From positions 620,001-684,000 of the forward strand of contig JASISA010000003.1 of the NCBI GenBank assembly GCA_031771865.1: a stretch of DNA of 64,000 nt, given 5' to 3'. A model generated the notes under the pieces. It searched no databases and was not told the DNA's origin. It saw nothing but the letters and a program-made list of their open reading frames with translations. Origin of the DNA: Nothophaeocryptopus gaeumannii. Taxonomy: Eukaryota; Ascomycota; Dothideomycetes; Mycosphaerellales; Mycosphaerellaceae. The translations under genes were made by a program, and so were the position numbers. This document shows, piece by piece, positions 43,818-54,640 of this stretch; the stretch's first letter is position 1, and every line of letters starts with the position of its first letter.

Positions 43818-46800
43818 ATGAGCAACAGCGAGTGGAACGATCCGGAGGCCAATGTGCTTCCCGAGAAGGTTGAGAAGCTGGAAGAGAATGGCGAGCTACC
43901 CAGAGGCACACACCGGAAACGAGTGGTGGTAGTAGGCTTGGGCATGGTCGGAATATCTTTCATCGAAAAGCTACTCAAGTTGGACGTAAAGAGGCAAGAG
44001 TACGAGATCACAGTCATCGGAGAAGAGCCACATCTTGCCTACAATCGAGTAGGTTTGACCAGTTACTTCCAGCATCGAGAGGTGGAGAATCTCTACCTCA
44101 ACCCGGCATCCTGGTATGCCTCCATGCCAACAGGCTCGCTGTCATATCATCTCAACACGCTTGTGACAGCTGTGGATACTGGAAAGAAGACGGTCGATAC
44201 AGCGAATGGCGAAACCGTTCCATATGATATCCTCGTCCTTGCGACTGGGTCGAATGCCGTTCTTCCCCGGCATACACCAGGCTACGATGCCAATGGTGTC
44301 TTCGTCTACCGAACCATCGAAGACTTGCAGAAGCTTATCGAATTCTCCGCCACGAAAACAGGAACAGTAGGAGCTGTGGTTGGCGGTGGTCTGCTGGGCC
44401 TGGAAGCTGCCAAGGCCATGATGGACCTCGAACAATACAGCAAAGTCAAGTTGATCGAGCGAAATAGATGGGTGCTAAGCCGACAACTAGACGGAGATGC
44501 TGGCGGCATGGTCGTCGAGCAAGTGCAACAACTGGGACTAGATGTCTTGCTGAGCAAGAGAGTTGGGAAGATCAACACCGACGACAACAACAATGTCAAA
44601 GGTGTGACATTCGAAGACGGCGAGGAGATGGAATGCACAACGATATGCTTCGCAATTGGAATCAAGGCACGCGATGATCTTGCGCGGAAATCTGGCATTC
44701 GATGTGCGGACCGCAGCGGCGGAATCATCATTGGAGAGGACATGTCCACTTCGGCTCCAGACGTGTACGCAATTGGCGAATGTGCCAGCTGGGAAAGCCA
44801 AACATTCGGACTCATCGCTCCGGGTATTGAAATGGCTGACGTCTTGGCGTTTAACCTGACACAAGCTAAAGCACACGCACCTCGGAAGTTCAAAACCCCT
44901 GATCTGAGCACCAAGCTTAAACTGCTTGGAGTGGAAGTTGCTAGCTTTGGTGACTTTTTCGCTGACCGCGATGGGCCGAAGGACCTTCCAGCCAAAAGAC
45001 ATGTCAGCAAGAAGGAGGCCACCATTGAGACCAAGGACCGAGTAGACTCCGCGAAGGCTCTTACTGATGGGCCTCCGCCGCCTCCCGTCAAGGCCCTGAC
45101 ATACAAGGACCCCTTCCAGCAGGTCTACAAGAAGTATCTGTTCACAATGGACGGCAAGTATCTTCTTGGTGGCATGATGATCGGAGACACCAAAGACTAC
45201 GTCAAGTTGGTGCCCATGGTGAAAAACAAGAAGCCTCTCGAAGTATCTCCATCAGAGTTCATTGTTGGCAAGAATTCTGGCGACGATGACGGCGATGACC
45301 TCGACGATGACACTCAAGTCTGCTCGTGCCACAATGTCACCAAAGGCGACGTTACCAAGAGCGTCAAAGATGGGACTTGCAAATCCATTGGCGATGTCAA
45401 GTCTTGCACGAAAGCCGGCACGGGGTGCGGTGGATGCATGCCTCTTGTTCAGACAATCTTCAACAAGACCATGGCATCCATGGGTCAAGAAGTCAAGAAC
45501 CATCTCTGCCCTCACTTCGAATACTCTCGCGCTGACCTCTTCAACATCGTATATGTGAAGAAGCTTAAGTCGTTCGAGGAGATTATGAAGGAATGCGGCA
45601 AGGAGCCGGATTCCGTTGGGTGTGAGGCTTGCAAACCCGCTCTTGGCTCCATCTTGGCCTCTCTTTACAACAAACACATTGTCGACCCGGACCTGAGAGG
45701 AATGCAAGATACCAACGATCGCTTCTTGGCCAACATTCAGCGAAATGGTACATTCTCTGTTGTGCCTCGTGTGTCTGCTGGTGAGATCACGGCTGAGAAG
45801 CTTATTGTCATCGGCACTGTGGCGAAGAAATTCAACCTGTACTGCAAGATCACAGGTGGTCAGCGTATCGACATGTTTGGTGCGAAGAAGCAAGACCTGC
45901 CTTACATCTGGCAAGAGCTCATCGATGGCGGCCTCGAGTCCGGACATGCATACGCAAAGAGCTTGCGAACAGTCAAATCCTGTGTCGGAACAACATGGTG
46001 TCGTTTCGGTATTGGTGACTCTGTCGGCATGGCAGTGCGCTTGGAAGAGCGTTACAAGTCAATTCGCTCTCCACACAAGATGAAGGGTGGTGTCTCCGGT
46101 TGCGTGCGAGAATGCGCCGAGGCCCAAAACAAGGATTTCGGTCTCATCGCCACAGAGAAAGGCTTTAACCTCTTCGTCGGAGGTAACGGAGGTGCAAAAC
46201 CACGACACAGCGAACTCCTCGCAAAAGATGTACCTCCAGATGATGTCATTCCAATCCTTGACAGATACTTGATGTTCTACATCCGAACAGCGGATAAGCT
46301 TCAACGGACAGCCCGCTGGATAGAAAATCTTCCGGGCGGAATCAAGTATTTGCAAGAGGTCGTTCTCGAAGACAAACTTGGCATCTGCGCGGAGTTGGAG
46401 AAGCAGATGGAGGAGCTTGTCGACACTTTCTTCTGCGAATGGACCGAAGTGCTCAAGAGTCCGAAGCGATTGGAATTCTTCTCGCAATTCGGAAACACAA
46501 AAGATACGCTTGACAGCATCGACCAAGTGCCTGAGCGAGAGCAAACAAGACCTGCTCATTGGGCGAAAGAGTCTGCGAAAGAAGACTTTAGAGGCACGAA
46601 ATGGTCTTCTCTGTCTTGGCAACCTCTTGCGAGATGCGATCAATTTGCCGATACGCCAACTGGATCCAGCTTGCCTATCAAGCGAGGCGACACGCAACTG
46701 GCCATGTTCAAAGTCAAGGGCAAGTACTACTGCACGCAACAAATGTGTCCTCACAAGCGTGCCTTTGTGCTCAGTGACGGTTTGATTGGTGAGGACATGA

Positions 46801-47177
46801 AGGCCGACAAGCTGTGGGTCAGCTGTCCATTGCACAAGCGGAACTACAGCATGAAGGGTGAGGAGGCAGGAAAATGCGGGAATGACGAGACTGTCAACAT
46901 CGCTACGTTTCCGATCGAGGCAAGAGAAGATGGTTTGGTCTATGTCAAATTGCCGCCCGTCGAGGAGCTTGATGGTGTGTTGGGTACTCAGAAGTGGAAG
47001 GTCAAGAAGGAAGAGACCGAGACGAAGAGTGAGTTCGACGCGCTCGATGCGAAATTGACGAAGAAAGGGAGAAAAGGTGTTCAAGCAAGTCATTTTGCTA
47101 ATGGACTGGGCGCTGAAGGGAAGGCACAGGCCATAATGGCTGGTGGCGAGAAAGGGAGTAGTGGGATGGACTGGTAA
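43818..47177 (+). CDS. niiA: Nitrite reductase [NAD(P)H], siroheme type
   Basis: Cytosolic enzyme reducing nitrite to ammonium with six electrons from NAD(P)H. One uninterrupted frame of 1119 residues, close to other fungal NiRs. Domains in order: FAD/NAD(P) disulfide-oxidoreductase fold with VVVGLGMVGISF (about 36-47) and a second nucleotide motif GAVVGGGLLGLEAAKAM; BFD-like [2Fe-2S] domain with CSCHNVTKGD and TGCGGC; the sulfite/nitrite reductase ferredoxin-like repeat; siroheme/[4Fe-4S] ligands in CVGTTWCRFG and GGVSGCVRECAEA; a C-terminal Rieske-like [2Fe-2S] domain with MCPHKRAFV and SCPLHKRNYSM. Intronless over 3.36 kb, which is unusual since niiA of aspergilli has several introns. It shares the promoter at 42716-43817 with nitrate reductase. 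No nitrate transporter gene is in the window. Confidence 0.97.
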   Translation: MSNSEWNDPEANVLPEKVEKLEENGELPRGTHRKRVVVVGLGMVGISFIEKLLKLDVKRQEYEITVIGEEPHLAYNRVGLTSYFQHREVENLYLNPASWYASMPTGSLSYHLNTLVTAVDTGKKTVDTANGETVPYDILVLATGSNAVLPRHTPGYDANGVFVYRTIEDLQKLIEFSATKTGTVGAVVGGGLLGLEAAKAMMDLEQYSKVKLIERNRWVLSRQLDGDAGGMVVEQVQQLGLDVLLSKRVGKINTDDNNNVKGVTFEDGEEMECTTICFAIGIKARDDLARKSGIRCADRSGGIIIGEDMSTSAPDVYAIGECASWESQTFGLIAPGIEMADVLAFNLTQAKAHAPRKFKTPDLSTKLKLLGVEVASFGDFFADRDGPKDLPAKRHVSKKEATIETKDRVDSAKALTDGPPPPPVKALTYKDPFQQVYKKYLFTMDGKYLLGGMMIGDTKDYVKLVPMVKNKKPLEVSPSEFIVGKNSGDDDGDDLDDDTQVCSCHNVTKGDVTKSVKDGTCKSIGDVKSCTKAGTGCGGCMPLVQTIFNKTMASMGQEVKNHLCPHFEYSRADLFNIVYVKKLKSFEEIMKECGKEPDSVGCEACKPALGSILASLYNKHIVDPDLRGMQDTNDRFLANIQRNGTFSVVPRVSAGEITAEKLIVIGTVAKKFNLYCKITGGQRIDMFGAKKQDLPYIWQELIDGGLESGHAYAKSLRTVKSCVGTTWCRFGIGDSVGMAVRLEERYKSIRSPHKMKGGVSGCVRECAEAQNKDFGLIATEKGFNLFVGGNGGAKPRHSELLAKDVPPDDVIPILDRYLMFYIRTADKLQRTARWIENLPGGIKYLQEVVLEDKLGICAELEKQMEELVDTFFCEWTEVLKSPKRLEFFSQFGNTKDTLDSIDQVPEREQTRPAHWAKESAKEDFRGTKWSSLSWQPLARCDQFADTPTGSSLPIKRGDTQLAMFKVKGKYYCTQQMCPHKRAFVLSDGLIGEDMKADKLWVSCPLHKRNYSMKGEEAGKCGNDETVNIATFPIEAREDGLVYVKLPPVEELDGVLGTQKWKVKKEETETKSEFDALDAKLTKKGRKGVQASHFANGLGAEGKAQAIMAGGEKGSSGMDW

Positions 47178-47421
47178 TACCGCATACATGGCGTTAGCGA
47201 AGTGGAATATGTATATGATAGATATGATTATTATATGAAAATCTTCTTCTTCAATATCTCTACTACCCTTTCCATGGTATCCAAGTATGGACCACGATAT
47301 CGTTTTCGTCAACAACATACCACACGTGGAAAGCCGCCGCCGTGATACACGCATGCTGACAATACAAGCACACCTATTCCCCTACTTTTCAATTGATCTG
47401 TCACCCGCATGTTAATTTTCC

Positions 47422-47960
47422 TCATCCCCACGGAAACCCCCAATCCACGACTCCCAGAATCCCATGCTCCTGCGATAGGCGCACAACGCCCCAATCCGGC
47501 TTTCCAACCACCGCCCCGGAAATGCGCTCGTCTCTTTCGAAAGCGCAATGACTCCCGCTTTGATCAACGCTTCGTTGCGCTCGGGATATACGCTGCACAC
47601 TTTGGCGACGATGCGGATTGCTTGGTCTTCGAGGCTGACCAGGCCTGTTGAGACATGTTGGAGATCTTTGACGGAGAGGTTACCTGCGTGGAGGTCAAGG
47701 AATAGGTTCGGTGGGAGAGACTTTCCGAGATTCTGGACAACATGCGCTGTAGGCGTTCCTCCCAACCAGAGGGTCAATGGCCTCGGCGGCTGTACGAGAG
47801 ATGCTGCTGCCACGACGCTTTCGAGTTCGGTTTGTAGGATCGAAGTCGCCTGTTGGGATTGTTCGACTAGCGTAGGAATGGTCTGCGTGGTAGTAGAATC
47901 CGGTGATGTTCGTGCAGGGAGATGTTTCCTGCTCTTTGGATGGAGGGTTCTCAGGCGGGA
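47422..47960 (-). pseudogene. D-serine dehydratase-like relic
   Basis: Minus-strand fragments of a fold-type III PLP enzyme (DSD1-like D-serine dehydratase / alanine racemase N-domain). Segments found in order: GFYYHADHSYASR (47909 to about 47870), then in another frame LTLWLGGTPTAH, LDLHAGNLSVKDLQ, IVAKVCSVYPERNEALI and GVIALSKET, then in a third frame VGKPDWGVVRLSQEHGIL. At least two frameshifts are needed (near 47868 and near 47518). The frame stops at 47424-47422, before the C-terminal zinc-binding region of the family (NHACMT-type). The PLP-lysine N-terminal part is not found upstream. Non-functional. Confidence 0.7.
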
Positions 47961-48929
47961 GGAATGGATGTTGAGACCGCCCGGTCATGTTTCATGTCGT
48001 TCTCGCTCCATCGCAGGATCAAGTACCACGGCCGGTATGTCGCGTTGGACGTCAATGGCTTCTTGAGGCGGCTGAGATGCGTTCGAGGGGTGTAGCAGAT
48101 TGTGAGGAGGGTGTAGAGATATTGGGTGCCTGAGGCACTCAATTAGGATGTAAAACTTCCCGTGTCAATTCTTAGGACTACAAGCAGACTTGTTCTGTCT
48201 ATCCCACATCTCGTTCTGAGACTTCTAACCAATCAATTGAGAGAATACACCGCTAACATCGTGAGCTGTGGATGGAGTCGACATTTCCAGCGGGTGATTC
48301 TTGGAGTGAATCGGTCTCCTGCTAGGCAATCAATCGTCTGGACAGGGCAAGCAGATCAGCGCACCCTCAGGAGGTTTCAAACGCCTTGAATGAAAAGGAG
48401 CGCTTGCTATTCTGAGCCTTCTATACTGATGCACGTGGTGTTACAAGCAGGAAGCAGTGGTGCCGAGACGTTCTGTTGAGTCGATGACAGACTTGGGTCC
48501 CCCGGCAGACTGCGAGCTTCGAAAGGGTACGCATCAGGAACGATTCTGTCAGGCGGTTATGGTAGGTGTACTCTCAATTGTCAAAGAAGTCAAGAGTACA
48601 TAATCACTATTTGACCTCACTTCATCTGCCTCTTCACCTGCCGGCCTTCCGGCGTTTGCATGTGAAGACACTAAGCCATCTGCGGCACCTGAGCACGTGC
48701 ATAGTCGGCAATTTAAGCTTTCAGACGTCAGCGCCTTGGCACCCCCGGAGCTTCACTCCTCACATTTTCTTTCAAGAATGCTTTGATCGCCTGGTCTATT
48801 ATACCATGTGACAACAAACACCAATACCCGGACAAATCTGACTCACGGTGATACCTCTTCGGAGGCGATCCTCCAATCTTTCACACCCACACTTCTGCCG
48901 CACCTCTTGACCTCGAACACAATCCCAAG
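47961..48929. other. Intergenic
   Basis: Almost 1 kb between the relic and the PRS gene. No gene is supported; the promoter of the PRS gene should be in the last few hundred bases. Confidence 0.4.
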
Positions 48930-50760
48930 ATGCGGCAGACGTGCATCTTCTCCGGCAGCAGCCACCCGCATCTGGTGGAGGCTATCTGCGAGCGACTCGG
49001 TCAGAAGCCGTCGCAGGCTGACTTGAAGAAGTTCAGCAATGGCGAGACGTCGGTCGAGATTAGTACGCGCTTATGGCCCTCTCACCGCTTACTGTGTCTT
49101 GCACAGCTAACACACGAACAGAGACCTCGGTACGCGACCAAGATGTCTTCATCGTGCAGAGCGGAAGCAGCCAGTATGACACTCAACGCCATACATGCGG
49201 GCACCACTAACTGTTCAGGATCAATGACAATGTCATGGAGATGTTGATCATGATCAACGCCTGCAAAGGCGGCTCCGCAAGATCTATCACTGGTGAGTCG
49301 TACCTTCCTCCGGCGACACCCGATGCAAAGCACACTTCCTGATTGTGCTACTAGCCGTCATGCCATATTTTCCTTACTCTCGCCAATCGAAGAAGAAGGC
49401 CCATCGCGGCGCCATTACCGCCCGAATGCTCGCCAACCTGATGAAAGTTGCTGGTGTTAACCACGTCATCACGATCGATCTCCACGCGACGCAAATGCAA
49501 GGCTTCTTCAAGTGCCCTGTGGACAACCTCATGGCCGAGCCGCTGCTGGGCAAGTGGATCCGCATGAACATCCCAGAGTGGTGGGAGACAGTGGTGGTGA
49601 GCAAGAACCCGGGCGGGACAAAGAGAGTAACAAGCTTAGCGGACAAGCTGGGACTGAGCTTCGGAATTGTCACCACAGACAGGAAGCGGCCACACTGGTC
49701 GCCAAGCATGTATAACTCGGTTGTACTGGAGAGTCTGGGAGAAGACGGAACACATGAAGGGCAGGAGAGCGAAGTCGGGGAGAGCCGAGTGACTTCACCA
49801 GACAGGCATGAGGCGCCGGCACGAAAGAAGAGCCCGCGATCACGGGGCAACAGCATTCGACAACTCCCCACCCGACCAGGCCAACCACGATCTGTCACCT
49901 CTATACCGCCAGCGGCACGAGCGCGCCTCCCTAACGGTGAGAGCGCACCAAGTCCGCTTGCCAACTCCCACCGACCCGATACCCCCGACGACAATGCGAA
50001 GAAGCAAATGGAGAAGACATGTCAAGATGATGAATCGGACTTGACCCTCACCCGGGCCTCGACTATTCCGACGGTACATCCGTCCACGAATAAAGATGAA
50101 GATGGGTACGAGGAGGCGGAGGGAGAAGAGGACACCGACGAGCGCGCAAGAGATGTCATCACTGGGCGTCTGATCCATGGACACATCGTTGACGACGACG
50201 CGCCTTCTCCCAGCATATCGCATCGTGGACACCGACAGTCGAGCGAGGACGAGGACGCGCCAGACCATATGATGCAGTCATTCATGTCCGCAGCATCATC
50301 CCGACACAATGGCAGCCATAATGAGCATGGTCTAGGTGGCACACAAGATGCGACACACTCCGACGAAGAGGAAGAGGAGCGACTCCAGAACCCGGATATC
50401 GAGACCCATGTCACACTGGTCGGAAACGTCCGTGACAAGTCCGTTGTCATTGTCGATGACATGATCGATAAAGTTGGGTCGTGGATCGCAGCCGCGGAGA
50501 CAGTCGTGAAGCGCGGCCAAGCCACACGGGTCTACTGCATGGCTAGCCATGGGCTCTTCGGCGGCGATAGCCTCCGTCAACTTGAGGAGTGCGATGAAAT
50601 CGAGGCGGTCATTGTAACCAACGCATTCCCCATTCCAGAGGAGAAGCGCGCGTTCTCCAAGAAGCTGGTCGTACTTGATGTCAGCGGTCTCCTGGCTGAG
50701 GCAATCCGGCGGAATCATCACGGTGAGAGCATCAGCCAGCTGTACCACCTGATGGATTAG
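48930..50760 (+). CDS. PRS5: Ribose-phosphate diphosphokinase, PRS5-like
   Basis: PRPP synthetase subunit: ribose 5-phosphate + ATP to PRPP + AMP, for nucleotide, His and Trp synthesis. Four exons: 48930-49062, 49122-49173, 49219-49292, 49355-50760; 554 residues. Marks: IFSGSSHPHLVEAICERLGQ, KFSNGETSVEI, VMPYFPYSRQSKKKAHRGAI, TIDLHATQMQGFF, and the C-terminal AFPIPEEKRAFSKKLVVLDV. Between about residues 215 and 405 lies a long acidic, Ser/Pro-rich insertion absent from bacterial enzymes; such a non-homologous region is typical of yeast Prs5. The PRPP-binding loop reads VIVDDMIDKVGSW instead of the usual DDIVDTGGT, which suggests a regulatory rather than the main catalytic subunit of the hetero-oligomer. 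Confidence 0.9.
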
Positions 50761-51722
50761 CCGCTGCTCTCCCATGAATTTGATGCGTTTTCCAGCAACG
50801 GAGTTGCGGGGAATGGGTATGATATGATCTGTACTGAAGCGGATAACGGAGGCAGGCACTGAGTGCACTTCTCCCTCGCAATTGAGACACAAGCTCCTAC
50901 GGCAGCCTTGATGGCTTGCAACGCGTAGCGTGGAGCCAAGGTACTCAGACGGCCAGAAAAGGGGCTCTGAATGAACCATGATCAACCGACTGACCTCCTC
51001 TTCACTCGGTTCTAATCCTCGTCTTCTTTACTCTGTAGGTACCCCAGCGACGCGGGTGCTTGGCACTTGCCCGAGCTTTCTCGAACTTCGGATGAGATTG
51101 CTTGGAACGGAGCGTTGGTAGATTGATCCATATCTGGACTGGGAATCTAAGGCACGCTCCTCAGGCTTCTTTGCGGAAGCCCGCGCTCTTAAGCGAGTGA
51201 AGGGAGAGTGTGCAACAGAACCTCCTGGACAATCAACTCTGCAACCAGTCTTAGCTTCACCGGACGTTCCGCGGCGATGCACAAGGACTGTTGGTCGGGA
51301 CTTGCGAGAGTATTAAAAAGGGTAATTTGACAAGGCGGAAGTTTCGTTCTGCTACTTTTACAGATCAGCCATCAAGCGAGGACCTAGCTTAGGAATGGTT
51401 CCGCTGCGTTCCTCTCATACTTGCATCTCGAATCGAATCGAGTCTCATATCGCAGCCTCGCGCCCAGCGAATGATCGAACATGGGAGCCGCTTGAGTCTA
51501 CGTCTGCCACACGGATACGCGCATCGACGGGACGGGTAGGCTGGCCTGAGCTTGGGCACTCAGACAGCATGCGTTTGCAAGACGATGGCATCTCAAAGTA
51601 CTGCTTCTTTCCGCTTTGCCTTTCGTCGTTTCTTCATTATTCGTTATTGTCGCCTCTCTTGAACGTTCTTCTGCCCATTTCACGCTCACTCATCTACGAC
51701 CGTTCACACCCTGGCCTCCAAC
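50761..51722. other. Intergenic
   Basis: Nearly 1 kb between the PRS5-like gene and the BTB gene. No gene supported. The last 150 nt are pyrimidine-rich, as often just upstream of fungal starts. Confidence 0.4.
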
Positions 51723-52843
51723 ATGGATATCGATAGCTACCGCGAGACCAGCAAGAAGTAAGCAATTAATTGATTTGTTTCTTCCGTCCCCACTGGCTCC
51801 ATCCTCAGGCTCTTTGAGAGCAGTCTTCTCACCGACCTTGCTCACGTCTGCGAAGACGAAGAGTTCAAAGTGCACAAGTTCAAGCTCGCTTGTCACTCGA
51901 AGTACACCCGAAAATTCTTCGAAGATGGCTTTGAGGAAGCACAGAGTGGCCGCATGGTGCTCAAGGTTTGTCCACTCAGTCTCATCGAGATTTAATCGTC
52001 CTCACCGTCGTACCCATAGGAGATTGATGCAAACGTCGTCCATGTCCTCGTCCACTTCCTCTACAATCACGCCTACGACAACGACATGCAAGCCTACCTT
52101 CTTGAGCGTCCTTGCACTCCATGCCGCAGTCTACATCGCCGCCGATCGCTTCGACATCCGGGCTTTGCGCAAAGTAGACTTGAGCAGCTTCGAACAGTCA
52201 ATTCCCCTCGCCATTAAAGACAAGCAGGACCCGCTTTTCGCTATCTACCTGACCTTCACCTCGACTGTGTCAGCTGATCCCATTCGAGACATCGCTGTGC
52301 AAGTTTGGCTGCGTGCTGGCCAGCAAGTCGTCCAGACACGCTCTGGTGAAGAGATGGACAAGTTCATCAAGACTACACCTCAAATTGGCGTGGCGCTGGC
52401 CACAGTCACGGCGCATATTGGGTCTGCTAGGCCATATCGAGTTACGTGCCCTCCGACGCTCCACAAACGCACTTATGATAACATTTTGCATTTCCTTGAC
52501 ACTACGTGCCATTCCTACAACAGGCGCGCTTTGGATCATCAAGGTACGTATAATCTGCTTTTTGTTCTTTAGCACCGCCAAGACGTCCGCCACTGACCTC
52601 GATATAGGTGCTACGCTTGTTATGTCCGTTCAAAAGCTCAAGCGATTTCTTGCTAAGAGCGACGATCAGGGTAGCAGCAATACCGGTGATGTAAACAACT
52701 GTAGCAACAAATCTGGCGAGAGGAAGCGTTTTGGAGATTCCCTGTCTACAATTGAGGCCAACTATGCGGATCGTGCCGACCTGCGGTATCCGGTGATGGC
52801 ATCAGCGCCCCCCTTCACATTCGGGCCACGGCCACAGGGCTAG
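51723..52843 (+). pseudogene. BTB/POZ-domain protein with a one-base frameshift
   Basis: Exons: 51723-51757, 51809-51965, from 52020 to a donor near 52544, and a last exon from about 52609 to 52843. The BTB fold is clear: LLTDLAHVCEDEEFKVHKFK, LACHSKYTRKFFEDGFEE, VLVHFLYNHAYDND, then LALHAAVYIAADRFDIRALR. In exon 3 the frame changes between YLLE and VLALHAAVYI; one surplus C at about 52107 (GAG-C-GTC) explains it exactly. Splice signals and both frames are otherwise intact, so this is either a recent mutation or a sequence error. The last exon is Ser/Asn-rich and ends with PPFTFGPRPQG. A second BTB pseudogene is at 24.5 kb. Confidence 0.7.
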
Positions 52844-53301
52844 GAGATCGTACGGTATGTGAGAAGAATATAGCACGGACGATGGCGAGGAGTGAGACAG
52901 GGCACGACAGCTTCACTATGCTTGCAATGTCCCGTTAACAGCGCGCGTGTATTGACATACGGAGGAGAACACGATGAAACCTGTGTGTGATCAAGCAATT
53001 CATCTCTTCCGATCTCATCATGCTGTTTCCATTTCAATCCAAAAGCAGTTCCTGCACGCATTTGGCAAGCGAGTCTACTTATGTATTTCACGTGTTGAAG
53101 AACACAAGTTCCCTTGATGTCATGACTACACCTTTCACATGCTCGCTGAGCAACGGTCCGTGCTCATTTGCCGGGCGGCACTCCATCCAGCCTCCTCTTC
53201 TATCCACTTGTAATTCGATAGCAACGTGACACTTGCTGTATTCAGCTGGGTAGTTGCAAAACTCAACATTTCAATTCCATTTCCAAGCCCAAGTTACCAA
53301 C
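52844..53301. other. Intergenic
   Basis: About 460 nt. Nothing is recognised. Confidence 0.4.
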
Positions 53302-53904
53302 ATGGGCACGACCAGCTCGAAGCTCGGCACCGCCGCTGCTACCGATGATAGGAACACATCGGACAACGCTCAGGCCATCATATTCAGAGACGACACTGAT
53401 GATACGGAGTCAGAGTTTTGTCCAACGTTGACATCATCAAAGGAGCAGAAGGCATGGGTGTGTAAGAGGATACCGGCGAGGACGACGCTGTCATGGACAA
53501 GAAAGAGATCGATCTCATCGCCACTTCGGAGCCAAGCGTCACCTCGAAGAAGCCTACCGCCAATACCGACGTCCGTCCAGCTCATCGCCCAGTGCCTCTG
53601 CCATGCCTGGATAAGTGCCACGCTGATGACATCGTGGAACTTTGATTGACTTGCACGTAGAGTGCCGCATGAAAGCATCTGAAGTGTGGTGGTCAAGCTC
53701 CGTCGTGCGGACGCTGTGTCGAGCGAGCATTGTATTGTGCCTATGTTCCTCTCTCCCGAGCAGGCTGCGGCGGCCGCCAGGATTGAACTTCTCAACATCG
53801 AGGTTGAGTGTTGGAAGGAGTATCTTACCGATGAGGGAGCACGAACAAGACAGCTGTTAAGAGAATGCTTCGACCTCGTCGCAAGCGAGCGGCATGCTGT
53901 CTGA
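53302..53904 (+). pseudogene. Possible decayed gene with half a Zn2Cys6 cluster
   Basis: ATG 53302 (MGTTSSKLGTAAATDD) opens a frame; a neighbouring frame reads VDIIKGAEGMGV, TAA (53463-53465), EDTGEDDAVMDKKEID. Near 53684-53735 the sequence codes for KCGGQAPSCGRCVERALYC, which fits the second half of a Zn2Cys6 cluster (C-x6-C-x2-C-x6-C); the first two Cys cannot be read in that frame without a shift. Downstream, 53686-53904 is open in yet another frame (AAAAARIELLNIEVECWKEY). Frames change too often for a working gene; the zinc-cluster match could also be chance. Confidence 0.3.
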
Positions 53905-54640
53905 ACGAGCAAAGAGGGCTTTGTGGATGCCGCCGGCTGCGAGGATCGCTGGAGTGCCACAAATTCGACTGTTCCGGAGGAGTTGATGGAGCGAAGCATT
54001 GCGAAGACCTCGGCGTTCGAATGATAAATGCCTGAAGGAGCAGTCTGAGGTTTGTAGACCAGCAGAGAGAGGCCGACCTTTCTGTTTTAGAGTCAGCTGT
54101 TGCGCGTTCTTGAAAGGGTTGGCACTCAGCTCTGCGATCTCACAAATCGTCCCTGCTGATCCATAGATGGGATGCGAGCATGGAATCTGCACAGCTTGGG
54201 CGAATGATGACGGTGTACTGCTAGGATTCCGAAGTTGTGCGGCCAAGATCTGGACACCTCAGTGATTAGCATCATCCAAAATATCGACTAAAGGGTCGCG
54301 TCGAACATTACGGTCAGTGAACTCTTCCTGCTCCAAGGTCCGTCCATCTGTCAAATGCTTGCAGTCGATCGTGGTGTCGCCGTATTATATGCCCTGGTGA
54401 GCCTCTGCGAACTCGAGTCGGGCAGAGCAGCCGTCATCTAGGAAGTAGACTACGCGATAACCGCAACCGTTAGGGACCAAGAACGTCTGGCATAGTTGAT
54501 CCTGGAATGGACGGTCGGTGTCAAGACATTCCTTGCTACAGTACATGACTGGGTGCCCTTTGGTTCCTAGTCTCGGTGCTAGCAAGCAGGTAGGGCATTG
54601 AAATTGGAAGAGGCCGGGTCGGTCACGTATTGGGCAGAAT
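53860..54640 (-). pseudogene. MYND-family protein relic
   Basis: Minus strand: a MYND-like finger, FQCPTCLLAPRLGTKGHPVM, YCSKECLDTDRPFQDQLC (about 54602-54498), then VVYFLDDGCSARLEFAEAH, a TAA (54389-54387), and open sequence again in frame (YGDTTIDCKHLTDGRTLEQE) to 54270. Further down, VQIPCSHPIYGSAGTICEIA (about 54204-54145) matches the HPIF motif region of the MYND family seen at 31.1 and 60.8 kb. The segments are in the right order but in different frames. Probably decayed; introns may explain part of the breaks. Confidence 0.55.

Noticed and set aside
46059..47354. 431-codon minus-strand open frame inside niiA
   Set aside because: It is antisense to the certain nitrite reductase coding region; long antisense frames arise from its codon use, and no domain is seen.
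53370..53999. 209-codon minus-strand open frame
   Set aside because: Ser/Ala/Leu-rich, no domain, and opposite to the frame with the zinc-cluster-like segment. It cannot be excluded but has no positive support.
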